Part shown: one piece after another, positions 7,820 to 15,124 of the stretch
How the letters are laid out: the number at the start of each line of letters is the position of its first letter
How positions within the stretch are numbered: the stretch's first letter is position 1
Assembly (NCBI GenBank): GCA_024762895.1
Contig: JANTGN010000003.1
Location: forward strand, 1-30,041
Source of the DNA: Thiotrichales bacterium
Lineage (GTDB): Bacteria; Pseudomonadota; Gammaproteobacteria; J044
Length of the DNA: 30,041 nt
Direction of reading: 5' to 3'
Program-made: the position numbers and the translations under genes
Notes under the pieces: generated by a model
Told to the model about the DNA's origin: nothing
The model's input: only the letters and a program-made list of their open reading frames with translations
Database searches by the model: none

Positions 7820-9496
7820 ATGTTGCGCCACATCCACATCCGCAACTTTGCCATTATTGACGAACTGGATCTCGATCTCGATCCCGGGATGACGGCCCTG
7901 ACCGGTGAGACCGGTGCGGGCAAGTCCATACTCGTGGACGCACTCGGGCTGGTTCTGGGTGACCGGGCTGATAGCGGCACGGTCAAACATGGCGCTAACA
8001 AGGCTGACATCACCGTCAGTTTTGATCTTAGTGAGCTGCCTAAGACCCTTGCCTGGCTTGAAGACCAGGACCTGGATAACGAATACGACTGCCAGTTACG
8101 ACGCGTCATCAGCAGCGATGGCCGCTCCAAGGCCTATATCAATGGCACACCCGCCACCCTGAGTCAGTTGAAACAACTGGGTAGCCGTATCGTCGAGATT
8201 CATGGTCAACACGAGCATCAGTCCCTGATGCAACGAGAGATCCAGCGTCAGTTGCTGGATAACTATGGCGACCTGGGTACCCTGCTGGACAAAACCCGGG
8301 ATCAGTATGATGCCTGGAAGGAAATCCATGATCGCCACCAGCGCCTTTACAGTAACCGTCAGGAAAGATCGGATCGACTCGACATTCTGCGCTACCAGGT
8401 CAATGAGCTCCAGACTTTTGAAGTCAGGGATGGTGAATGGACAACCCTCACCGAAGAACATGAACGCCTGGCCCATGCCGAGCAGCTGGCCAGCACGGCC
8501 CAGCAGGCCTGCCGGGTACTCTATGAGGCTGACGAACAGTCCCTGTATTCGGCATTAAACCAACAAATACAGGCCGTGCAGGATGCCAGCCAGATTGACT
8601 CAAGCCTGGCCCCGGCACTGGATCTACTGCATCAGGCCCAGATTAATGTGCAGGAGGCGCATGATGATCTTCGCCGTTATGCCGACCGCATCGAGATCGA
8701 TCCAGCCCGACTCAGCTGGCTGGATCAGCGTATGAGTGGCCTGCAGGACCTCGCCAGAAAACATCATTGCGAACCTGATCAGCTCTTTGCGGTGCTAGAA
8801 CGCCTGGAGCAGGAGCTGGCCGAGCTGGATGGTGATGGAGAAAACCTGGAGGGACTGCAGCTAAAACTGAAGGAGGCCGAACAGGCCTACCGACAGACTG
8901 CGGATAAACTACTGGAAAAACGCCTGGTCGCAGCGAGAAAACTTTCCCAGGGCGTGACCAGGGCCATGCAGACCCTGGGTATGAAGGGGGGGCATTTTGA
9001 GGTTCAGGTCACCAGGGATGATGAGGTAGCTCCTGGCCCCCATGGTATGGACCAGATCGAATTTGAAGTCAGCGCCAATCCGGGCCAGCCGATACGCCCA
9101 CTGGCCAAAGTGGCTTCCGGTGGTGAACTCGCCCGTATCAGTCTGGCTATTCAGATGCTGGCTGCCGGGAGCCTGTCTATCCCCACCCTGATCTTTGATG
9201 AGGTCGATAGCGGTATTGGCGGCGCCGTGGCCGAGATCGTCGGCCGTCATCTGCGCCAACTAGGCAAGGAAAGGCAGGTACTCTGTGTGACCCACCTACC
9301 CCAGGTTGCGGCACAGGCCCATCATCACCTGATGGTGCAAAAAAGGAGTAACGGCCATGAGACCCAGACTGCTATCCAGGTACTCGAATCAGAGCAGAGA
9401 ACGGAAGAAGTGGCTCGCATGTTGGGTGGGGTTGAGCTGACCGAACATACCCTGGCACACGCGCGTGAAATGATCGAACGTGCTCAGGAGGCCTGA
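7820..9496 (+). CDS. recN: DNA repair protein RecN
   Basis: SMC-like ATPase that acts early in recombinational repair of double-strand breaks. In 558 residues the Walker A GETGAGKS is at 29-36, a long helical coiled-coil middle runs from about 150 to 370, the ABC signature ASGGE is at about 432-436 and the Walker B LIFDEVDSGIGG at about 457-468. Length and order are normal. No LexA box of the CTGT-N8-ACAG type is seen in the 64 bases upstream, although recN is strongly SOS-controlled in enterobacteria; it may be read from the nadK promoter. It converges with fur, the two stops 7 bases apart. Confidence 0.98.
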   Translation: MLRHIHIRNFAIIDELDLDLDPGMTALTGETGAGKSILVDALGLVLGDRADSGTVKHGANKADITVSFDLSELPKTLAWLEDQDLDNEYDCQLRRVISSDGRSKAYINGTPATLSQLKQLGSRIVEIHGQHEHQSLMQREIQRQLLDNYGDLGTLLDKTRDQYDAWKEIHDRHQRLYSNRQERSDRLDILRYQVNELQTFEVRDGEWTTLTEEHERLAHAEQLASTAQQACRVLYEADEQSLYSALNQQIQAVQDASQIDSSLAPALDLLHQAQINVQEAHDDLRRYADRIEIDPARLSWLDQRMSGLQDLARKHHCEPDQLFAVLERLEQELAELDGDGENLEGLQLKLKEAEQAYRQTADKLLEKRLVAARKLSQGVTRAMQTLGMKGGHFEVQVTRDDEVAPGPHGMDQIEFEVSANPGQPIRPLAKVASGGELARISLAIQMLAAGSLSIPTLIFDEVDSGIGGAVAEIVGRHLRQLGKERQVLCVTHLPQVAAQAHHHLMVQKRSNGHETQTAIQVLESEQRTEEVARMLGGVELTEHTLAHAREMIERAQEA

Positions 9497-9503
9497 GGCT
9501 GAC

Positions 9504-9917
9504 TTATTTCTTCTGGCACTCCGGACACACGCCATAGATGATCAGGGAATGATCGGTAATTCGATAACCGGCTTCTGACGCAATCTTGTCCTGACAGGTC
9601 TCTATGGTCTCATTTTTAAATTCTTCCACCTTGCCACATTTAATACAGACCAGGTGATCATGGTGTTCACCACGCTCCAGCTCAAAGACTGCCTGCCCGG
9701 TCTCGAAATGATGGCGGGTCACTAGCCCGGCCGTCTCGAACTGGGTCAGGACACGATAAATAGTCGCCAGGCCAATCTCTTCATCAGCCTCGAGCAACAG
9801 TTTGTAGATATCTTCCGCGGATAAATGCCGTTGATCTGCGTTTTGCAGCAGTTCGAGAATCTTCATACGCGGCAGGGTGACCTTGAGACCTACCTTTTTC
9901 AGATCCTGGGTTTCCAA
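9504..9917 (-). CDS. fur: Ferric uptake regulator Fur
   Basis: Iron-responsive dimeric repressor of uptake genes. The 137 residues contain an N-terminal winged helix (LATIYRVL, about 50-57), the metal-site cluster HHDH at 85-88, and two CxxC pairs (Cys91/94 and Cys131/134) that form the structural zinc site of many Fur proteins. It is divergent from bamE, the same pairing as in Pseudomonas and many relatives. I could not identify a convincing Fur box in the 109-base gap shared with bamE. Confidence 0.98.
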   Translation of the reverse strand: METQDLKKVGLKVTLPRMKILELLQNADQRHLSAEDIYKLLLEADEEIGLATIYRVLTQFETAGLVTRHHFETGQAVFELERGEHHDHLVCIKCGKVEEFKNETIETCQDKIASEAGYRITDHSLIIYGVCPECQKK

Positions 9918-10026
9918 TGAGCTGTCCTCAAAAATCAGGCCTTTAAACGCTGCATTTTCTCAACGGATTATGCAATCACAAACGCCTTTGGGTATCATAG
10001 GCGGCCCAGTTTCGAGCCGGACCATA

Positions 10027-10386
10027 ATGCAAAAGCTTCTCATTTCTCTTATCACGTTGGCAAGCCTTTCCATAAGTGCCTGTTCTATAGACCAGCTCAG
10101 GGTCTATAAGATTGATATTCAGCAGGGAAATGCACTGGAGCAACAGGATGTGGAGCGAATTCAAACGGGGATGACCAAACGGCAGGTAGAATTCCTGCTC
10201 GGCAGCCCGATGCTGATTGATCCGTTTAGAGAAGATCGCTGGGATTACGTGTTTTACTTCAAACCCGGCTATGGCAAGCCCCATAAGGCCAGACTCACCC
10301 TCTGGTTTGAAGGTGATCAGGTCTCGAGGATCGATCAGGCTGGTACTTTTCATCTGCCAGATCAGGCTGCCAGGGGGAAGCGTTGA
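10027..10386 (+). CDS. bamE: Outer membrane assembly lipoprotein BamE
   Basis: Small lipoprotein subunit of the BAM complex that inserts beta-barrel proteins in the outer membrane. From the ATG at 10027 the product has 119 residues: signal peptide, lipobox LSISAC with lipidated Cys19, then the BamE (SmpA/OmlA) domain with YKIDIQQGN and the TGMTKRQVEFLLGSP segment. The frame is open 150 bases further upstream, but only the inner ATG puts the signal peptide at the N-terminus and keeps it clear of fur. It converges with rnfH, 24 bases apart. Confidence 0.96.
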   Translation: MQKLLISLITLASLSISACSIDQLRVYKIDIQQGNALEQQDVERIQTGMTKRQVEFLLGSPMLIDPFREDRWDYVFYFKPGYGKPHKARLTLWFEGDQVSRIDQAGTFHLPDQAARGKR

Positions 10387-10410
10387 TCGCCTAATACCGG
10401 AGGCGCCGGA

Positions 10411-10731
10411 TCACTTCTCTATATCACCACCGCCGCGTTTCATTTTCTTTCCTTCAGCCGCGCGCTTTTTCCGTACCTCCTTGGGATCCGCAATGAGCGG
10501 GCGGTAGATCTCAACCCGGTCTCGTGGGCGTACCGGACTATCCAGCTTGGCCAGCTTGCCGAAGATTCCGACCTTATTCTTTCCCAGCTCAATCTGCGGG
10601 TAATGTTCCAGTATACCCGACTCCCTGATCGCCTGTTCTATGGTGCTACCACTGGGTACTTCCACGTCCAGTATGACCTGCTCTTCGGGCAGCGCAAAGG
10701 CCACCTCTACCGGTATCATGGTCTCAGGCAT
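10411..10731 (-). CDS. rnfH: RnfH family ubiquitin-like protein (UPF0125)
   Basis: Small beta-grasp protein of the RnfH/UPF0125 family, 106 residues, with a conserved core (SGSTIEQAIRESG, GIFGKLAKLDSPVRPRDRVEIYRPL) and a Lys/Arg-rich tail. Its biochemical role is unsettled: it was named for association with Rnf loci and has been proposed as the partner (PasI) of RatA/PasT. The ATG overlaps the end of ratA by 8 bases, so translation is probably coupled. This ratA-rnfH pair beside smpB is conserved in gammaproteobacteria. Confidence 0.93.
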   Translation of the reverse strand: MPETMIPVEVAFALPEEQVILDVEVPSGSTIEQAIRESGILEHYPQIELGKNKVGIFGKLAKLDSPVRPRDRVEIYRPLIADPKEVRKKRAAEGKKMKRGGGDIEK

Positions 10732-11158
10732 TTTTCAGTTCCTTGGCACGATTCACAAAGGCATCCACGAGGGTATTGGCTATCTGATTAAACACCGGAC
10801 CTATGGCCATGGCCACCAGTTTTGATGAGAACTCATAATCCAGATCCAATGATACCTTACAGGCATGATCATTCAGGCTGTCAAACCTCCAGAAACCCTG
10901 CAGATGTTTGAAAGGCCCATCAACCAGGCGCATTTCGATCATTTTATGCTTCTGGAGTAAATTACGAGTGGTAAAGGACTTATTCAGGCTGCCCTTGGAC
11001 AGGAGAATGGTGGCAGTCACCTCATCCTCACTGCGTTCAAGCACCCTGGATTCAGTACACCAGGGTAAAAACTCAACGTAGCGGTCAATATCATCGACCA
11101 ACTGAAACATTTCTTGGTTGGTATGGGGCACCAGGGCCGAGCGATTTATGGTCGGCAT
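10724..11158 (-). CDS. ratA: RatA / coenzyme Q-binding START-domain protein
   Basis: Member of the SRPBCC/START family related to COQ10. In E. coli, RatA (PasT) was reported to bind 50S subunits and block 70S formation and was linked to persistence; orthologues may instead support ubiquinone function. The 144 residues contain the typical start (a VPH segment, then FQLVDDIDRYVEFLPWC) and the conserved GPFKHLQGFWRF strand. Its ATG overlaps the stop of the upstream transporter (TAATG) and its end overlaps rnfH, so all three are in one tightly coupled transcript. Confidence 0.93.
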   Translation of the reverse strand: MPTINRSALVPHTNQEMFQLVDDIDRYVEFLPWCTESRVLERSEDEVTATILLSKGSLNKSFTTRNLLQKHKMIEMRLVDGPFKHLQGFWRFDSLNDHACKVSLDLDYEFSSKLVAMAIGPVFNQIANTLVDAFVNRAKELKNA

Positions 11159-12525
11159 TAGTCGAGAACCCCAATCGCATTGAGGAAGACCACGATTACG
11201 CCAAAGGGTGCAACAACGCGTATAAGAACGCCATACCAGAAATTAAAGAGGCCCTTATAGCGCATCGCCAGTTCGTCTTGGACAGATTGTCGCGACATCA
11301 GCCAACCGGTAAATACGGCTATCAGCAGGCCACCCAGAGGCAGCATAATATTGGAGGTGAGGTAATCCAGCAGGTCGAAGGGCGTCATATCCCAGTATTT
11401 GACATCACTCCAGATATTGAATGAAAACACCGTTGCCAGGCCCACGAACCAGGTGACAAACCCGGCGATGACCGAGGCATAGATACGGGTTTGCCCATGA
11501 TTTTCCACCAGCCAGGCCACCGCCGGTTCGATCAGAGAAATTGCCGATGTCCAGGCTGCAAAGACCAGCAGGACGAAGAACAGAGTACCGAAAAAGACGC
11601 CGCCCGGCATCTGGCCAAAGGCGATGGGCAAGGTCTGGAATATCAGGCCCGGTCCGGCACCTGGCTCCATACCATTGGCAAACACGATGGGGAATATGGC
11701 CATGCCCGCCATCAGTGCCACAGCGGTATCGGCAAGTGCCACAATGATGCTGGTCTTGGTGATGGAGGTGTTTTTGGGCAGATAGGATCCATAGACCATA
11801 ATGGCGCCCATCCCCAGACTCAGGGTGAAGAAGGAATGGCCCATGGCCGTCAGTATGGCGGTCTCATCGAGCTTGCTGAAATCTGGGTCAAACAGAAAGT
11901 GAAGGCCTTCCTGAAAGGCCCCTTCCGACATGGCATAACCGACCAGCATGACAAGAATCCCGATCAGTAAGGGCATCAGATAACGCACCGCCTTTTCAAG
12001 GCCTGACTTAACCCCTCGCGCCACGATGATCATGGTCATGACCACAAAGAGCGTATGCCAGGCCAGGAGCCGCTCGGGATCCGCTATCAGTTCGGCAAAT
12101 ATGGTCTGGGCTCCATCAGACGTTGCCCCCGTAAACAGGCCGCTGCCTGTACGGAATACATAGGCCAGGGCCCAGCCGGCAATGACGCTGTAATAGGAAA
12201 GTATCAGGAAACCGGCCAGCACGCCCATCCATCCCAGGTACTTCCATATAGCCGGGAGTTTTTCCTCTTTGGCCAGTGAGCGCATAGTGTTGATCGGGCT
12301 CTGCCGGCCACGACGCCCAAGCAGGATCTCGGCCATCATGACCGGGATGCCGATCAGGAAGATGCAGAGTAGATAGACCAGGACGAAGGCACCACCACCG
12401 TGCTCACCCGTGATGTAGGGAAATTTCCAGATATTTCCAAGCCCTACCGCGGAACCTGTCGCTGCCAGGATAAAGGCCATACGTGAAGACCACTGGCCAT
12501 GAATGGATTGACGCTCTTCCGCCAT
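11158..12525 (-). CDS. Neurotransmitter:sodium symporter (NSS) family transporter
   Basis: Inner-membrane sodium-coupled transporter of the LeuT fold, 455 residues with about 11-12 hydrophobic segments. The family signature in helix 1 is clear: AATGSAVGLGNIWKFPY (about 21-37), including the unwound glycine region and the RxF-like end that shape the sodium and substrate sites. Bacterial members usually carry amino acids such as tryptophan, tyrosine or branched-chain residues; the sequence alone does not fix the substrate. A GAGGGG ribosome binding site lies close to the ATG. The gene is the first of an overlapping operon with ratA and rnfH, and divergent from smpB. Confidence 0.92.
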   Translation of the reverse strand: MAEERQSIHGQWSSRMAFILAATGSAVGLGNIWKFPYITGEHGGGAFVLVYLLCIFLIGIPVMMAEILLGRRGRQSPINTMRSLAKEEKLPAIWKYLGWMGVLAGFLILSYYSVIAGWALAYVFRTGSGLFTGATSDGAQTIFAELIADPERLLAWHTLFVVMTMIIVARGVKSGLEKAVRYLMPLLIGILVMLVGYAMSEGAFQEGLHFLFDPDFSKLDETAILTAMGHSFFTLSLGMGAIMVYGSYLPKNTSITKTSIIVALADTAVALMAGMAIFPIVFANGMEPGAGPGLIFQTLPIAFGQMPGGVFFGTLFFVLLVFAAWTSAISLIEPAVAWLVENHGQTRIYASVIAGFVTWFVGLATVFSFNIWSDVKYWDMTPFDLLDYLTSNIMLPLGGLLIAVFTGWLMSRQSVQDELAMRYKGLFNFWYGVLIRVVAPFGVIVVFLNAIGVLD

Positions 12526-12628
12526 ATTCCCCTCAGAAATTCCCCAAACGTCACATTCTGTTCAATTTCTTAGTCAAGTACAACAGCATGATGATGGCAA
12601 ATGACAACACCAGGAAAGGGCTTTGCCC

Positions 12629-12634
12629 TATAAT
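12629..12634 (+). promoter_or_regulatory. -10 hexamer just before smpB
   Basis: A perfect TATAAT ends 6 bases before the smpB ATG, which would place transcription start at or beside the start codon. No good -35 box lies 16-18 bases upstream (AACACC region). It follows a small GGGC-TTT-GCCC stem. Either a leaderless mRNA promoter or a chance match. Confidence 0.35.
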
Positions 12635-12640
12635 GCGCCG

Positions 12641-13111
12641 ATGGCTAAACAGAAAAAGACACCCTCTAACCAGATCGCGCAAAATAAAAAGGCTCGGTTT
12701 GACTACCATATCGAAGAGACCTTCGAAGCCGGACTCTCCCTGGAGGGCTGGGAGGTCAAGAGCATACGCGCCGGTCAGATCTCTCTAAAGGAGAGCTACG
12801 TCCTGCTCAAAAATGGTGAGGCCTGGCTCTTTGGTGCCCACATCACTCCCCTGCTTTCAGCCTCAACCCATGTTAATCCCGACCCCACTCGGCTCAGAAA
12901 ATTGCTTCTTCATAGCAATGAACTCAATAAAATCATTGGTGCCGTCGAGCGAAAGGGCTATTCGGTACTCCCCCTGGACCTGCACTGGCGACGCGGCAAG
13001 GTCAAGGCGGAGATTGGGATTGGTAAGGGCAAGAAGGAATTCGACAAGCGCGCTACGCAAAAGGAACGTGACTGGAATCGAGAAAAGCAACGCGCACTCA
13101 AATCCGGTTGA
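12641..13111 (+). CDS. smpB: SsrA-binding protein SmpB
   Basis: Brings tmRNA to stalled ribosomes in trans-translation. The 156 residues have the OB-fold core starting NKKARFDYHIEETFEAGL, then GWEVKSIRAG, and the basic C-terminal tail with KKEFDKRATQKERDW that reads the empty mRNA channel. The ATG at 12641 gives the expected MAKQKK start; an in-frame TTG six codons upstream, 3 bases after AGGAAAGGG, is an alternative. No tmRNA gene follows: the smpB stop directly abuts the stop of dnaQ on the other strand. Confidence 0.97.
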   Translation: MAKQKKTPSNQIAQNKKARFDYHIEETFEAGLSLEGWEVKSIRAGQISLKESYVLLKNGEAWLFGAHITPLLSASTHVNPDPTRLRKLLLHSNELNKIIGAVERKGYSVLPLDLHWRRGKVKAEIGIGKGKKEFDKRATQKERDWNREKQRALKSG

Positions 13112-13828
13112 TTACTCGCCCGTACTGCGCCAGCGACACTGGTCACCACTGGCCTTATCGATCGAATCCAGATACTCGATATGTGCCCGTAGTTCGGCCT
13201 CGCTGGCCAGGATGACCTTGAGCGGCGGCCGGTCCGATGAAACACGTTGTAAGGTTTCGGTGGCCTGTTGATCACCATCTGACGATTCCGCACCCAGCAC
13301 CAGACTGGCCTGCCCGCCTGTCATGGCCAGATAGACATCGGCCAGGATGCGTGCATCAAGCAGGGCACCATGCAACTCGCGGGCGGAATTATCCACGTCG
13401 TAACGCTTACACAGGGCATCCAGGGAATTCCGTTGCCCAGGATGCAGATCCCTGGCCATGGCCAGGGTGTCCAGGATACGGCAATGGTCTTCAATCTGGC
13501 CCCACTCACTACCCATCATGGCCAGTTCATGATTGATGAAACCGACATCAAAGGGAGCGTTATGAATAACCAGTTCAGAACCTCGCACATATTCGATGAA
13601 ATCCTTGACGACATCCTCAAAACGAGGCTTGTCTTCAAGGAACTCATTCGTGATGCCGTGCACCTCTATCGCACCATCATCGATTTCGCGATCCGGTTGC
13701 AGATATTGATGATAGTCATGGCCCGTGACACGACGATCTCTCACTTCAACACAACCTATCTCGATGATTCGATGCCCCTGTGAAGGTTCCAGGCCTGTAG
13801 TTTCGGTATCCAGTACTATCTGACGCAT
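13112..13828 (-). CDS. dnaQ: DNA polymerase III epsilon subunit (3'-5' proofreading exonuclease)
   Basis: Proofreading subunit of the replicative polymerase. DEDDh exonuclease motifs are complete: Exo I LDTET with Asp7 and Glu9, Exo II HNAPFD with Asp94, Exo III HGALLD with His153 and Asp158. Right after the catalytic domain, GGQASLVL (171-178) sits where E. coli has its beta-clamp-binding QTSMAF motif, so it probably contacts the clamp. The C-terminal polymerase-binding tail is present; total 238 residues (E. coli 243). It overlaps rnhA (TGATG) on the same strand, unlike E. coli where the two are divergent, and abuts smpB end to end. Confidence 0.97.
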   Translation of the reverse strand: MRQIVLDTETTGLEPSQGHRIIEIGCVEVRDRRVTGHDYHQYLQPDREIDDGAIEVHGITNEFLEDKPRFEDVVKDFIEYVRGSELVIHNAPFDVGFINHELAMMGSEWGQIEDHCRILDTLAMARDLHPGQRNSLDALCKRYDVDNSARELHGALLDARILADVYLAMTGGQASLVLGAESSDGDQQATETLQRVSSDRPPLKVILASEAELRAHIEYLDSIDKASGDQCRWRSTGE

Positions 13829-14271
13829 CAGTTTTCACTCAGCTCCAGCATTTCATCAATGGCCTGATTGGCCAGCTGATCCACATATTCATTCTCATCA
13901 TGTCCGCTGTGTCCCTTGACCCATTGCCACTCAACACGGTGTTGCTGAACCAGTTCATCAAGCCGGCGCCAGAGGTCTTCGTTCTTTACCGGTTTTTTAG
14001 CAGAGGTCTTCCAGCCTCTTTTTTTCCAGCTGGGCATCCACTGAGTAATACCATCCATGAGATACTTTGAATCCGTGGTCAGTCTCACCTCGCTGGGACG
14101 CCTCAGGGCCTCCAGGGCGCTAATCGCCGCAATCATTTCCATTCGATTATTAGTGGTCTCCGGCTCTGCCCCTTTGAGACTCTTTTCCTGTCCCTTGTAA
14201 CGTAACAGGGCACCCCAGCCGCCCGGGCCCGGATTACCACGACAAGCACCATCGGTAAAAATATGGACCAT
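13828..14271 (-). CDS. rnhA: Ribonuclease HI
   Basis: Cuts the RNA strand of RNA/DNA hybrids (R-loops, primers). With the ATG at 14271 the 147-residue product starts MVHIFTDGACRGNPGPGGWG, as in the family, and keeps the catalytic carboxylates Asp7, Glu45, Asp67 and Asp131 plus the KGHSGH loop (119-124). An in-frame ATG at 14337 would add 22 residues without family similarity and overlap the methyltransferase by 62 bases, so the inner start is preferred. It follows the methyltransferase by four bases and overlaps dnaQ, so all three are likely one transcript. Confidence 0.95.
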   Translation of the reverse strand: MVHIFTDGACRGNPGPGGWGALLRYKGQEKSLKGAEPETTNNRMEMIAAISALEALRRPSEVRLTTDSKYLMDGITQWMPSWKKRGWKTSAKKPVKNEDLWRRLDELVQQHRVEWQWVKGHSGHDENEYVDQLANQAIDEMLELSEN

Positions 14272-14275
14272 CCCA

Positions 14276-15067
14276 TTATTCTGACTGGGTTCTGACAAGG
14301 CCTTTTTCTCTAGAAGTCGGTTCAGCCAGTTTACCATTAGTCACGAAACTACGACCAGACTTCCAGCTAGGACGTATTGGTGTCAGTCTTGCCACACGCT
14401 TCTTGGCACGAATCAAGGAAAGTCCATTAAGTACAGGCATATAACGGCCGGAGAACTGCTCATACCAGTTCAGCCGCTGTCTGAGACCCGGTCTTTTAAC
14501 GGGTGGTGTATATTCCCAACCCTGGCTACTCAGCACATCGTAACTGAGCAATGACAACCAGTCTCGAAGCCGATAGCTGGTATAAAAAGGCATACACCAG
14601 GGCATATTCCCTCGCCAACTCAAGAGACTTCGCCACAGCCCATACCAGCTGAGCGGATTGAAATGGACGATCAGGATCTCACCTTCGGGAACCAGTACGC
14701 GGTCGACCTCTCTGAGTAACTGGTGCGGGTCGGGGCTTAATTCCAGGGCATGGACAATGACAACAAGATCAATGCTCTCCGACTGTACAGGAAGGGCTTC
14801 CAGCAAACTCAGTGCATCTGCATCTTCAAGCGACTGGCTGAGATGACAATGATGCTTGATGGGAGAATACCGCATGGGTTTATCATCCGGCATCAGACCC
14901 AACCATAAGGCGTGATAACCAAAGGTCTTTGGCAGCAACTGCTCTAATTGTTTATCCAGACCTTTCCAGATTGATCTGCCCGGTAATTGTCGATACCAGT
15001 CCAACAAGGCATGAGCCTTTCGATCATACTTTTCATATGTCTTCATGTGACCTGGTTCATCACTCAT
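14276..15067 (-). CDS. YafS-like class I SAM-dependent methyltransferase
   Basis: Probable methyltransferase of about 263 residues with unknown substrate. A Met11-type fold is suggested by the ESIDLVVIVHALELSPDPHQLLREVDRVLVPEG segment and ILIVHFNPLS strand. Motif I, normally a Gly-rich SAM loop, reads HALWLGLMPDD and lacks GxGxG. Gene order (this gene-rnhA-dnaQ, with mltD adjacent) mirrors the E. coli yafS-rnhA-dnaQ/mltD region, supporting homology to YafS; gloB, which lies there in E. coli, is absent. The start is uncertain: 15067 is used, but ATG at 15046 has AGGT 5 bases upstream and may be the real one, and 15109 would leave only 15 bases before the divergent mltD. Confidence 0.82.
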   Translation of the reverse strand: MSDEPGHMKTYEKYDRKAHALLDWYRQLPGRSIWKGLDKQLEQLLPKTFGYHALWLGLMPDDKPMRYSPIKHHCHLSQSLEDADALSLLEALPVQSESIDLVVIVHALELSPDPHQLLREVDRVLVPEGEILIVHFNPLSWYGLWRSLLSWRGNMPWCMPFYTSYRLRDWLSLLSYDVLSSQGWEYTPPVKRPGLRQRLNWYEQFSGRYMPVLNGLSLIRAKKRVARLTPIRPSWKSGRSFVTNGKLAEPTSREKGLVRTQSE

Positions 15068-15124
15068 AAATAATATCGTACTTTCGCCCTTGTTCAGGAA
15101 CTGACTCAAGGATAAGCTTACCCG

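Noticed and set aside
14272..14337. 22-codon N-terminal extension of rnhA
   Set aside because: It lies within the methyltransferase coding region and has no counterpart in RNase HI; the inner ATG gives the normal length.
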